This document shows positions 1 through 9,482 of a stretch of 34,370 bases of DNA, piece after piece; within the stretch, counting starts at the first letter, position 1, and every line of letters begins with the position of its first letter. The DNA comes from Phenylobacterium sp. CCH9-H3. Lineage in GTDB: Bacteria > Pseudomonadota > Alphaproteobacteria > Caulobacterales > Caulobacteraceae. A program made the position numbers and the translations under genes. The stretch lies in NCBI RefSeq assembly GCF_001557235.1, contig NZ_LSJI01000219.1:1-34370 (forward strand). Direction: 5' to 3'. The notes under the pieces were generated by a model. That model was not told where the DNA came from, made no database searches, and worked only from the letters and a program-made list of their open reading frames with translations.

Positions 1-327
1 CGGCCCGAGCCGGAACAGGCCCGCGCCCTGCTGGACGACGCCGATGGCCTCGCCGCTGCCGGCCGCTTCGAGGAGGCGATCCACCTCCTCCTGTTCCGCT
101 CCATCGACGACCTGCGCGCCCGCCGCCCGGGCGCGGTCAGGCCGGCCCTCACCAGCCGCGACATCGCCGGCCTCGACGCCCTGCCCGAGGCGCCCCGCGC
201 CGCCTTCGCCAACCTGGCCCGCGCCGTGGAGCTCACCTTCTTCGGCGGCCGCCCCGCCGGTCCCGCGGAGTTCGGCTCGGCCCGCGCCGACTACGAGGCC
301 TTCGCCTTCGCCGAGGGCTGGCGGTGA
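1..327 (+). CDS. DUF4129 domain protein, C-terminal part (5' end outside window)
   Basis: The reading frame is open from base 1 to a TGA at 325-327 and encodes about 108 residues. It shows a helical segment with the pattern AAAGRFEEAIHLLLFRSIDDL, then a helix reaching the signature ARAVELTFFGGRPA, and ends with DYEAFAFAEGW. This is the usual C-terminal cytoplasmic domain of DUF4129 proteins, which carry membrane segments upstream. Its TGA overlaps the GTG of the next gene in a GTGA, so the two are probably translationally coupled. DUF4129 proteins commonly sit with DUF4350, MoxR and DUF58 genes, exactly as here. The molecular role is unknown; an envelope function is inferred from the context only. 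Confidence 0.8.
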   Translation, partial: RPEPEQARALLDDADGLAAAGRFEEAIHLLLFRSIDDLRARRPGAVRPALTSRDIAGLDALPEAPRAAFANLARAVELTFFGGRPAGPAEFGSARADYEAFAFAEGWR

Positions 328-1527
328 GCGAGGCCGCCGCCCGACCGCCCACCTTCGCCGCCGGCGCCATCGTGGGGCTGGTGCTGGCCGGCGTCGTCGC
401 CGCGGCGGCCATGGCGGTGCTCTCGGCCTATGCCCCCGACCTGCGCTCCGGCCAGGACGGCCGGGCCCACGCCCTCTCCAAGTCGGCCATCGGCTATGCC
501 GGCGCGCCGATCCTGATGAAGGGCCTGGGCGCGCAGGTCCTGGTCAGCCGCACCCGGCCCACGCGCCCCTCGGCCGCCGTGGTGGTCCTGACGCCCGACC
601 GCGGCCTCAGCCCCAAGGAGCTGCAGAGTTATCCCAAGGGCGTGCTGACCCTGATCGTCCTGCCGAAGTGGGCGGCCATGCCCGACCCGCTCCGCAAGAC
701 CTTCGTCCGCAAGGTCGGCGTCGTGCCCGGCGAGACCGCCTTCCAGGACATGCTGAAGTCCTACGCGCCGCAGACGCGGGTGGCGGTGCGGAAGGGCCAG
801 GCCCGGCCTACGCTCCACGGCGCCTCCGGCAGCGCCTTCGCCGGAATGACGCTGCGGCCGGGCCAGATCGACAGCCTGCGCACGCTGTCGGGCGAGGGCT
901 GGGCGCCGCTGCTGGTGGACGACCGCGGCCAGGCCGTCTTGGTCCAGTCGCGGAAGACGCCGAGCATCTGGGTCCTCGCCGACCCCGACCTGCTCAACAA
1001 CCAGGGCCTGGCCAGCCTCGACACGGCGCGGGCCGGCGCGACCATCCTGGAGGTCGCCCGCGGCGGCGAGCGGCCGATCCTCTTCGACGTGACCCTGAAC
1101 GGCCTGGAGCGCGGCCGCGGCCTGGGCCGGCTGATGCTGGAGCCTCCGCTGCTGGCGGCCACCCTCATCGCCGTTGCGGCGGGCGTGCTCATGGGCCTGC
1201 ACGCCCTGGCCCGCTTCGGCCAGCCCCGCGCCAAGGGCCGGGCGTTCGCCCTGGGCGCCCGGGCGCTGGTGGACAATTCCGCCGACCTGGTGCGGATGGC
1301 CCGCAAGGAGCACGAGCTGGCGCCGGCCTACGCCAACCTGACCCGCAGCCTCGTGGCGCGCGCCGCCGGCGGCCATGCGGGCCAGGAACACTGGCTGGAC
1401 GACCTGGCGCGCCGGCGCGGCGTCGCCGCCCCCGCCGACCTGGCCGCCGAGGCCGAGACCATCAAGACCCGCGACGACCTGCTGGCCGTCGCCCGCAAGC
1501 TTTACGACTGGCGAGGAGAGATGACGC

Positions 1528-1541
<14 letters not shown>
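324..1541 (+). CDS. DUF4350 domain-containing membrane protein
   Basis: A 405-residue protein with a membrane helix near residues 12-33 ([20 protein letters not shown]) and a second near 272-292 ([20 protein letters not shown]), so the domain between them is probably periplasmic. That domain reads like DUF4350: [10 protein letters not shown] near residue 90, then [14 protein letters not shown] and the glycine-rich end of the fold. The GTG start overlaps the stop of the DUF4129 gene, and the last 14 bases overlap the MoxR gene. The C-terminal tail after the second helix is cytoplasmic and helical. A partner of the MoxR/DUF58 system is inferred from synteny; no enzymatic motif is visible. Confidence 0.83.
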
Positions 1542-2484
<943 letters not shown>

Positions 2485-2491
2485 CGGCCCG

Positions 2492-3805
2492 TTGCGCCTC
2501 TACCCCACCCGCCGCGCGATCGGACTGATGGCCGTCGGCGCTGCGCCGGCCCTGGCCGTCGCCATGCTCGCGCCGGGCCTGTGGACCGCGGCGGCGGCCT
2601 GGATCGTGCTGGCCGCCGGCCTGATGCTGGCCGATGTCATGCTGGCCGCGCCGCCGCGCAGCCTGACCCTGGACCTGGCCGCGCCACGCTTCATGGGCGT
2701 CGGCCGACCGGAGACCGCCCGCCTGACCGCCGCCTTCGAAGGCCGTCCGCCGCCGAGGCTCGAACTGGCGGTCGGCGTGAACGAGCGCCTCGTCGCCGAG
2801 CCGGACCGGCAGTCGGTGACGCTGCACGAAGGCCGGGCCGACGCGCAGGTGCGGCTGTCGCCCACGCGGCGGGGCGAGGGCCGGGTCGAGGGGCTGTGGG
2901 CGCGCTGGCGCGGGCCGCTCGGGCTGGTCTGGCTGCAGCGCCACGAACCGCCCGGCCCGCCGCTGGCCGTCACGCCGGACGTGGCGGGCGTGAAGGAGCA
3001 GGCCCTGCGCCTCTTCGCCCGCGACGCGCCTCTGGGCGCCAAGCCGCTGACCGACGCGGGCGAAGGTTCGGACTTCCACGCCCTGAAGGAATTTCAGACC
3101 GGCATGGACCTGGGCGACATCGACTGGAAGCAGTCGGCCCGCCACGCCAAGCTGATCGGCCGCGAGTACCGTACCGAGCGCAACCACCACATCCTCCTCG
3201 CCCTCGACACGGGCCGCCTGATGAGCGCGCCGGCCGCCGGCCTGCCGCGGATCGACAGGGCCATCAACGCCGCCCTGTTGCTGGCCTTCGTCTCGCTGCG
3301 TATGGGCGACCGGGTGGGCGTCTTCGCCTTCGATTCCAAGCCGCGGCTGGCCAGCGGCCTGGCTTCGGGCCCAGCCGCCTTCCCGCTGCTGCAGAAGCTG
3401 TGCGCCTCGATCGACTACTCCACCGAAGAGACCAACTTCACCCTGGGCCTGACGGCGCTCGCCGGCCGGCTGGACCGGCGCGCGGTGGTGGTGGTCTTCA
3501 CCGACTTCGCGGACGCCACCTCCGCCGAGCTCATGATCGAGAACGTGGCGCGGTTGATGCGGACGCACCTCGTCCTGTTCGTGGTGTTCCGCGACGAGGA
3601 GCTCGAAAGCCTTGTCGGCCGCGAACCGCTGACGCCCGACGACGTCTCGCGCGCCGTGATCGCAGAGCGGATGCTGAAGCAGCGCGAGGGCGTGGCCGCG
3701 CGGCTGCGCCGGCTGGGCGCCCAGATCGTCGACGCGCCGGCGGACGGCCTGGCGACCAACCTGATCAACAGCTATCTCGACGTGAAGCGGCGAGGGCTGG
3801 TCTGA
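2492..3805 (+). CDS. DUF58 domain-containing protein (vWA-like)
   Basis: A 437-residue protein starting at a TTG seven bases after the MoxR stop. Two hydrophobic segments lie near the N-terminus (residues about 9-50). The DUF58 signature is clear near residues 195-225: [20 protein letters not shown], followed by [21 protein letters not shown], which opens the vWA-like fold (a strand ending in D-T-G in place of the DxSxS metal site). Proteins of this kind pair with MoxR ATPases, as the spacing suggests. The stop overlaps the ATG of the SpoIIM-like gene (TGATG). The cellular role is not established; assembly or maintenance of a membrane complex is inference. Confidence 0.92.
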   Translation: MRLYPTRRAIGLMAVGAAPALAVAMLAPGLWTAAAAWIVLAAGLMLADVMLAAPPRSLTLDLAAPRFMGVGRPETARLTAAFEGRPPPRLELAVGVNERLVAEPDRQSVTLHEGRADAQVRLSPTRRGEGRVEGLWARWRGPLGLVWLQRHEPPGPPLAVTPDVAGVKEQALRLFARDAPLGAKPLTDAGEGSDFHALKEFQTGMDLGDIDWKQSARHAKLIGREYRTERNHHILLALDTGRLMSAPAAGLPRIDRAINAALLLAFVSLRMGDRVGVFAFDSKPRLASGLASGPAAFPLLQKLCASIDYSTEETNFTLGLTALAGRLDRRAVVVVFTDFADATSAELMIENVARLMRTHLVLFVVFRDEELESLVGREPLTPDDVSRAVIAERMLKQREGVAARLRRLGAQIVDAPADGLATNLINSYLDVKRRGLV

Positions 3806-4800
3806 TGGCCGAACTGCACCTAAAGAGCTGGCGGTTCCGGGCCGAGCGCGAGGCCGACTGGCGACGCCTCGAGGCTCTGCTGGCGAAGGCCGAGGCGGGC
3901 GGCGCGGCGAAGCTGAAGCGCGAGGAGCTGCTGGAAATGCCGCTCCTGTACCGCCAGGCGCTGTCGTCGCTGTCGGTGGCCCGCTCGATCTCGCTGGACC
4001 AGAGCCTGGTCGCCTATCTCGAAAGCCTGTGCACCCGGGCCTACTTCATCGTCTATGGCGCCCGCACGCGCCTGCCGGAGCGGATCGTGCGCTTCTTCGT
4101 CCACGACTGGCCTACGGCGGTCCGGGCGCTCTGGCGCGAGACCCTGGTCTCGTTCGTCCTGTCGGCCGCCGCCGCGCTCGTGGCCTTCGTCCTGGTCCAG
4201 CGCGACGCCGACTGGTTCCACAGCTTCGTCGAACCCGGGCTGGCGTCGGGCCGCGACCCGACGGCCACCACCGCCTCCCTGCGCGAAACCCTCTACCACC
4301 AGGGCACGGCCAGCGAGGGCCTGTCGTTCTTCGCCACTTTCCTCTTCACCCACAATGCGCAGATCGCCCTGTTCGCCTTCGCCCTGGGCTTTCTCCTCTG
4401 TTTGCCCACGGCGGCGCTGCTGGTCCTGAACGGCGGCATGTTCGGCGCCTTCCTGGCGCTGTTCGTGTCGCGGAACCTGGGTTTCGAGGCGGGCGGCTGG
4501 CTGATGATCCACGGGGCGACCGAGCTCTACGCCATCGTCCTCGCCGGCGCGGCGGGCTTCTCCATCGGCTGGGCCGTCTGCTTCCCCGGCGAACGCAGCC
4601 GCGTGGACGCAGCCGCCGAGGCGGGCCGCCGCGCCGCGACGGCTATGGCCGGCGTCGTGGTGATGCTGTTCGTCGCCGGCCTACTGGAGGGCTTCGGCCG
4701 CCAGCTGATCCAGGTCGACCTGGCCCGCTACGCCATCGCCGGGACGACGCTTGTCGCGTGGCTCGCCTATTTCTACTGGCCGCGGCGGTCCGCGCCATGA
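3805..4800 (+). CDS. SpoIIM (stage II sporulation protein M)-like membrane protein
   Basis: 331 residues from the ATG that overlaps the DUF58 stop. After a charged helical N-terminal part of about 110 residues come at least five membrane segments, including VSFVLSAAAALVAFVLV and a hydrophobic pair around FTHNAQIALFAFALGFLLCL. The SpoIIM family hallmarks are present: HNAQIA at the start of a membrane helix and HGATEL further on. In endospore formers SpoIIM works with SpoIID and SpoIIP in peptidoglycan degradation during engulfment; this organism group does not sporulate and no SpoIID/P gene is here, so the role must differ. It overlaps the RDD gene by four bases (ATGA). Confidence 0.9.
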   Translation: MAELHLKSWRFRAEREADWRRLEALLAKAEAGGAAKLKREELLEMPLLYRQALSSLSVARSISLDQSLVAYLESLCTRAYFIVYGARTRLPERIVRFFVHDWPTAVRALWRETLVSFVLSAAAALVAFVLVQRDADWFHSFVEPGLASGRDPTATTASLRETLYHQGTASEGLSFFATFLFTHNAQIALFAFALGFLLCLPTAALLVLNGGMFGAFLALFVSRNLGFEAGGWLMIHGATELYAIVLAGAAGFSIGWAVCFPGERSRVDAAAEAGRRAATAMAGVVVMLFVAGLLEGFGRQLIQVDLARYAIAGTTLVAWLAYFYWPRRSAP

Positions 4801-5699
4801 GCCTGCAAGGCGTCCTCGGCCGCTTCCGCCGGCCCCGCGCGCCGCGCGCGCCCTACGACGGCTGGCGCGAGCTGGTGACGCCGGAGGGTGTCGACCTGAA
4901 GCTCAAGGTGGGCGCCTACGCCGAGCGGTTCTCGGCCCTGCTGATCGACTTCGCGATCCTGTTCGGCGGACTGGCGCTCTTCAGCCTCCTGGCGCTAGGC
5001 GTGTTCTGGGCCACACGCGCCACCTGGTCGGCCGAGTTCCTGGGTGTGGTCTGGCTGCTGGGCGTCTTCGTCGGCCGCAACTTCTACTTCCTGATCTTCG
5101 AGGTAGGACCTCGCGCCGCGACGCCCGGAAAGCGGGCGATGGGCCTGCGCGTGGCCGCCGCCGACGGCGGGCGCCTGACCGCCGACATGGTGTTCGCCCG
5201 CAACGCCATGCGCGAGGTCGAGGTCTTCCTGCCGCTGACCTTCTTCGCCGCGCGCGGCGAGGGCGTCGACGCGGCCCTGATCAGCCTGGGCGCGCTCTGG
5301 AGCCTGGTGTTCGTGGTCTTCCCGCTCTTCAACCGTGACCGTCGCCGCATGGGCGACCTGGTGGCCGGCACGATGGTGGTGAAGGCGCCGAAGAAGGTGC
5401 TGCAGCCCGATCTGGCCGACACCGAGCGCACGGCGGCGCGCGGTTTCGCCTTCACCCACGCCCAGCTCGACGCCTACGGCATCAAGGAGCTTCACGTGCT
5501 GGAGGACGTGATCCGCGCCGGCGACCGCAAGGCGATGGCCGAGGTGGCGGCCCGCATCCGCGCGAAGATCGGCTGGGAAGGCCCGTCCGACGTGGCCGAT
5601 CGGACGTTCCTCAACGCCTACTATGCAGCCCTTCGCGGACGGCTGGAGAGCCGCCTGCTCTTCGGCCATCGCCGCAAGGACAAGTTCGACCGCAGCTAG
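4797..5699 (+). CDS. RDD family membrane protein with C-terminal extension
   Basis: 300 residues starting at ATG 4797 within the ATGA overlap. The RDD domain begins around residue 40 with AYAERFSALLIDFAILFG, which carries the Arg/Asp signature, then two membrane helices and the second conserved block PGKRAMGLRV near residue 112. A third helix lies near 165-180 before NRDRRRMGDLVAGTMVV. The last ~90 residues are a soluble helical extension (AYGIKELHVLEDVIRAGDRK onward) seen in RDD proteins of this operon type. RDD proteins are poorly characterised; some act in transport. The terminal TAG shares the CTAG at 5696-5699 with the stop of the convergent gene. Confidence 0.9.
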   Translation: MSLQGVLGRFRRPRAPRAPYDGWRELVTPEGVDLKLKVGAYAERFSALLIDFAILFGGLALFSLLALGVFWATRATWSAEFLGVVWLLGVFVGRNFYFLIFEVGPRAATPGKRAMGLRVAAADGGRLTADMVFARNAMREVEVFLPLTFFAARGEGVDAALISLGALWSLVFVVFPLFNRDRRRMGDLVAGTMVVKAPKKVLQPDLADTERTAARGFAFTHAQLDAYGIKELHVLEDVIRAGDRKAMAEVAARIRAKIGWEGPSDVADRTFLNAYYAALRGRLESRLLFGHRRKDKFDRS

Positions 5700-6490
5700 C
5701 TGAAGATCTCGGCCAGCCACTGCGGCCCGGCGCCCTCGCGCAGGCGTCGCAGCTCGACGTAGAGCACGGCCACGCCGGTGGAGCTGATCAGGGCGCTGAG
5801 GGTGTTGCTGACCACATTGCCCACCACCTGTGCGGGGCTGCGCGCCAGGGCCGCAGGATCAAGGGCGCCGCCGAAGCTGAGGGCCACCGCGATCGCCCCC
5901 ACCACGGCGCCGATCACCAGGGCGATCACCCACACCACGACGAAGAGGGCGAAGATGCGCCAGCGGTTGCCCCGCGTGAGCTCGGCGCTGCGGCTGAAGG
6001 CCCCGAAGACACCCGTGCGGTCGGCCACGAGAGACGGCACGGCCACGCACCAGGCGCACGCCATCATGATCCCGGGCACGATCAGCAGGATGAGGCCGAA
6101 CACGATCGCAATCGCCAACAGGATGGTGAGCCCGATCAGCGGCAGGAAGGCCCGCAGGCCGGTGGCGAGGCAATCGGCGATGCCGGGCCGCTGGCCGTTC
6201 ATGTCCTGCACCGTCCCGTAGACCAGGGCGCCCTGCAGGATCGCGGCGGTGATGAACGCCGCCAGGCCGCTGAACCCCACCGCCTGGAAATAGCCGGGCC
6301 GCAGCGCGAACGCGGCGTTCGGGTCGATGTTGGTGGCCTGGAGATAGGCGATCACGGCGGTCGGGATCCCCGACAGCACCAGCGCCAGGAGGCCGAACGG
6401 GACGATGTTGCGGCCGAGCACGGCGAATGTGCCGCTGATCACCCGGGCGATGTCGAGCTTGCTCGGCGCAGCGGCGGCGATATCCGTCAT
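5696..6490 (-). CDS. Polytopic membrane protein, glycerophosphodiesterase membrane-domain-like
   Basis: 264 residues with about six hydrophobic helices and a glycine/alanine-rich composition. Blocks such as FGLILLIVPGIMMACAWCVA followed by DRTGVFGAFSRSAELTRGN are typical of the family annotated as glycerophosphoryl diester phosphodiesterase membrane domain or related DUFs, found widely without the catalytic domain. No catalytic residues are present, so an enzymatic role is not supported. The gene is monocistronic, convergent with the RDD gene (shared CTAG stop) and divergent from the epimerase gene. The start codon is ATG. Function unknown. Confidence 0.8.
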   Translation of the reverse strand: MTDIAAAAPSKLDIARVISGTFAVLGRNIVPFGLLALVLSGIPTAVIAYLQATNIDPNAAFALRPGYFQAVGFSGLAAFITAAILQGALVYGTVQDMNGQRPGIADCLATGLRAFLPLIGLTILLAIAIVFGLILLIVPGIMMACAWCVAVPSLVADRTGVFGAFSRSAELTRGNRWRIFALFVVVWVIALVIGAVVGAIAVALSFGGALDPAALARSPAQVVGNVVSNTLSALISSTGVAVLYVELRRLREGAGPQWLAEIFS

Positions 6491-6537
6491 TCCAGCATCC
6501 CCCTGAAGGCTCCCGCCGCGATGCTAACCACGGGTTG

Positions 6538-6549
6538 CGACAGCTGTCG
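6538..6549. promoter_or_regulatory. Perfect 12-bp palindrome in divergent intergenic region
   Basis: CGACAGCTGTCG is fully self-complementary and lies 47 bases upstream of the membrane-protein ATG (minus) and 33 bases upstream of the epimerase GTG (plus). Its position between divergent starts would suit an operator. Palindromes of this length can occur by chance in GC-rich DNA, so this is only a candidate. Confidence 0.3.
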
Positions 6550-6582
6550 ACGCGCCGGTCGGGATGCGGGACAACCTTCGGC

Positions 6583-7563
6583 GTGAGCCTTGCCCTGCAC
6601 ACCCGCGTCGAGCGCCTGCCGCTCAAGGCGCCCTTCCGCATCTCGCGCGGCGTGAAGACCCATGCCGAAGTGGTGGTGGCCGAGTTGGACGATGGCTCCG
6701 CGAACGGCCGGGGGGAGTGCGTGCCGTATGGCCGCTACGGCGAGACGGCGGCGTCGGTGACGGCGCAGCTGGCCGAGGCGGGGCGGCGGCTGGCGTCGGG
6801 CGTCGACGTGTTGGCCACGCTGCGCGCCATGCCGGCGGGCGCGGCGCGCAGCGCCCTGGACTGCGCCGCCTGGGACCTGGAGGCGCGACGCGGTCGCTCC
6901 GTCGCCGCCCGGCTGGGCAGGACGCCGCCGGGCGCCATGCCCACGGCGGTGACGGTGAGCCTGGATACCCCGGCGGCGATGCGCGCCGCCGCCCTGGCGA
7001 CCGCCGATGCGCCGCTGCTGAAGGTCAAGCTGGGCCCCGAGGATCCAGCCGCGCGCCTGGTGGCGGTGGCCGAGGCCGCGCCCCGCGCCCGCCTGATCGT
7101 CGACCCGAACGAAGGCTGGACCCTGCCGATCCTGCAGGCCATGGCCGAGCCGATCTCGCGGCTGCCGGTGATCATGGTGGAACAGCCGCTGCCCGCCGGC
7201 GAGGACGCAGGCCTGGCGCGGCTTGGATATCCGGCGCCGATCTGCGCCGACGAGTCGGTCCACACCGCGGCCGACGTGGCCCGCGCGGCGGATCGATATC
7301 AGATGGTCAATGTGAAGCTCGACAAGGCCGGCGGCCTCACTGAGGCGCTGGCCATGGCCGCCCAGGCGCGGGACTTAGGGATGGGCGTGCTGGCCGGCTG
7401 CATGGTGTCGAGTTCCCTGGCCATCGCCCCGGCCATGTGGGTCGGGGCGCTCGCCGACGCCGTGGACCTGGACGGCCCATGGTGGCTGATCGAGGACCGG
7501 CCTGGCGGCTGCCGGATCGAGGCGGGCGTGCTCTATCCGCCACAGCCCGGCTTCTGGGGATAG
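6583..7563 (+). CDS. L-Ala-D/L-Glu-type dipeptide epimerase (enolase superfamily)
   Basis: 326 residues from GTG 6583, chosen because RVERLPLKAPFRISRG matches the family N-terminus; an upstream in-frame TTG at 6535 would add an unlikely arginine-rich leader. The catalytic set of the muconate-lactonising subgroup is intact: K147 and K149 in KVKLG, the metal ligands D174 (with N176, DPNEGW), E200 (EQPLP) and D223 (CADES), and K245 in NVKLDKAGG. In E. coli the homologous enzyme epimerises L-Ala-D-Glu to L-Ala-L-Glu during murein peptide recycling. The exact dipeptide specificity cannot be read from sequence. No strong Shine-Dalgarno precedes the start. The sulfotransferase gene follows 74 bases downstream and may be a separate unit. 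Confidence 0.88.
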   Translation: MSLALHTRVERLPLKAPFRISRGVKTHAEVVVAELDDGSANGRGECVPYGRYGETAASVTAQLAEAGRRLASGVDVLATLRAMPAGAARSALDCAAWDLEARRGRSVAARLGRTPPGAMPTAVTVSLDTPAAMRAAALATADAPLLKVKLGPEDPAARLVAVAEAAPRARLIVDPNEGWTLPILQAMAEPISRLPVIMVEQPLPAGEDAGLARLGYPAPICADESVHTAADVARAADRYQMVNVKLDKAGGLTEALAMAAQARDLGMGVLAGCMVSSSLAIAPAMWVGALADAVDLDGPWWLIEDRPGGCRIEAGVLYPPQPGFWG

Positions 7564-7637
7564 CCGCGCTCGACGTTCGGTTGACAGCGTTCGCGCATCA
7601 TCGATTTCATCCAACTGCAATATTCGGCGGAGGCCCT

Positions 7638-9455
7638 GTGCCCGGCGCGGCGGCGGAGACGGTCGGAACCCTCGAGGTCGCGCTGGAGCATGCGGCGCGC
7701 CTGCTGCCCGTCGACGCCTCGGCCGCCGAGGCCCAGGCCCGCGAGATCCTCAAGGCCGTTCCCGACCATCCCCAGGCGCTCCGGCTGCTGGGCGCCGCCC
7801 TGCGGCGCCAAGGGGATATCCCGGCCGCCGAGGCGGCCTATCTGCGCTCGGTCAAAGGCTCGGTGAACGATCCCGACCTGGTCAAGGCCGCCACAGCCTT
7901 GATGGAGAACCGGCTGGCGGCAGCCGAGCAGGCCCTGCGCGCGATCCTCATGGCGCGGCCGACCGACGTGGCGGCGATCCGCATGCTGGCCGAGGCCGGC
8001 ATGCGCCTGGGCCGCTACGACGACGCCGAGAACCTGCTGGCGCGCTGCGTCGAGCTGGCGCCGGGCTTCACGGCGGCCCGGCACAACTACGCCACCGTCC
8101 TCTACCGGCAGAACAAATCGCAGGCGGCCATCTCCCAGGTGAACCGATTGCTGGCGGACGATCCCGCCAATCCCGGCTACCGCAACCTCAAGGCCGCCGC
8201 CCTCGCCCGGATCGGCGAGTACGAGCAGGCGATCGCCCTCTACGGCGCGGTGCTCAAGGACCAGCCCCGCCAACCCAAGGTCTGGATGAGCTACGGCCAT
8301 TCGCTGAAGACGGTGGGGCGGCAGGCGGAGTGCATCGAGGCCTACCGCCGCTGCGTGGCGCTGGCGCCGCAGTTCGGCGAGGCCTGGTGGAGCCTGGCCA
8401 ACCTGAAGACGGTCACCTTCGATGCGGCCGACGTGGCGGCCATGGAAGGACAGCTCAGGCGGTCGGACCTCTCGGACGAGGACCGCTTCCATCTGGAGTT
8501 CGCCCTGGGCAAGGCGCGGGAAGACGCCGGGGACTACGAAGCCTCGTTCGGCCATTACGAGCGCGGCAACGCGTTGCGGCGGCAGGCCCTGGACTACGAG
8601 GCGGACGAAACGGACGACCAGGTCCGCCGCGCCAGGGGGCTCTTCACCGCACCCTTCTTCGCGGCCCGCGCAGGACAGGGATCATCGGCGCCGGACCCCA
8701 TCTTCATCGTCGGTCTGCCGCGCGCGGGCTCGACGCTGGTCGAGCAGATCCTCGCCAGCCACAGCCAGGTCGAGGGCACCCAGGAACTGCCCGACATCAT
8801 CGCCCTCGCACGGCGCATCGGCGGCAAGGCGAAGAAGGCCTCCGAGAGCCGCTATCCCGAGGCGCTGGCGCAGATGGGGCCGCGCGAGCTGACGGCGCTG
8901 GGCGAGGAATACATGGCCCGCGCCGAGGTGCACCGGAAGCTGGGCCGGCCGTTCTTCATCGACAAGATGCCCAACAATTGGGCGCATCTGGGCCTGATCC
9001 ACTTGGCCCTGCCGAACGCCAAGATCATCGACGCGCGCCGCCATCCCCTCGGCTGCGGCTTCTCGGGCTTCAAGCAGCACTTCGCCCGCGGGCAGGGGTT
9101 CACCTACGACCTCACCGACATCGGCCGGTACTACCGCGCGTATGTCGAGTATCTGGCCCACTTCGACGCAATCCTGCCCGGGCGGGTGCATCGCGTGATC
9201 TATGAGCGCATGGTGTCCGATCCCGAGGCGGAAACGCGCGCCCTGCTCGCCCACTGCGGACTTCCCTTCGAGGAGGCCTGCCTGCGGTTCTACGAGAACG
9301 ACCGCGCGGTTCGGACGGCCAGCTCGGAGCAGGTGCGCCGACCGATCTTCACCGACGCCGCCGACCACTGGCGGAACTACGACCCTTGGCTCGGCCCGCT
9401 CAAGGCCGCGCTGGGGCCTGTGCTCGACGCATACCCGCACGCGCCCGGGACTTGA
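7638..9455 (+). CDS. Tetratricopeptide repeat sulfotransferase family protein
   Basis: 605 residues from GTG 7638, preceded by GGCGGAGG at a good distance; upstream in-frame sequence belongs to the epimerase gene. Residues ~1-290 hold TPR-like helical pairs, for example PAEAEAAYLRS-type and YEQAIALYGAVLKDQPRQPK units. Residues ~355 onward form a P-loop sulfotransferase domain: FIVGLPRAGSTLVEQILASH is the 5'-phosphosulfate-binding loop for PAPS, with the glycine at 359, and IDARRHPLGCGFSGFKQHFA is the matching 3'-phosphate loop. Substrates of this bacterial family are mostly unknown. The gene lies 27 bases before a TonB-dependent receptor, an arrangement seen often in Caulobacterales and sphingomonads, so joint expression is likely. 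Confidence 0.9.
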   Translation: MPGAAAETVGTLEVALEHAARLLPVDASAAEAQAREILKAVPDHPQALRLLGAALRRQGDIPAAEAAYLRSVKGSVNDPDLVKAATALMENRLAAAEQALRAILMARPTDVAAIRMLAEAGMRLGRYDDAENLLARCVELAPGFTAARHNYATVLYRQNKSQAAISQVNRLLADDPANPGYRNLKAAALARIGEYEQAIALYGAVLKDQPRQPKVWMSYGHSLKTVGRQAECIEAYRRCVALAPQFGEAWWSLANLKTVTFDAADVAAMEGQLRRSDLSDEDRFHLEFALGKAREDAGDYEASFGHYERGNALRRQALDYEADETDDQVRRARGLFTAPFFAARAGQGSSAPDPIFIVGLPRAGSTLVEQILASHSQVEGTQELPDIIALARRIGGKAKKASESRYPEALAQMGPRELTALGEEYMARAEVHRKLGRPFFIDKMPNNWAHLGLIHLALPNAKIIDARRHPLGCGFSGFKQHFARGQGFTYDLTDIGRYYRAYVEYLAHFDAILPGRVHRVIYERMVSDPEAETRALLAHCGLPFEEACLRFYENDRAVRTASSEQVRRPIFTDAADHWRNYDPWLGPLKAALGPVLDAYPHAPGT

Positions 9456-9482
9456 GGCGCTTCAGATCCTGAGGGGGACCAC

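Noticed and set aside
3805..4800. SpoIIM-like gene as evidence of sporulation
   Set aside because: No SpoIID, SpoIIP or other sporulation gene is present, and SpoIIM-like proteins beside MoxR/DUF58 are widespread in non-sporulating bacteria.
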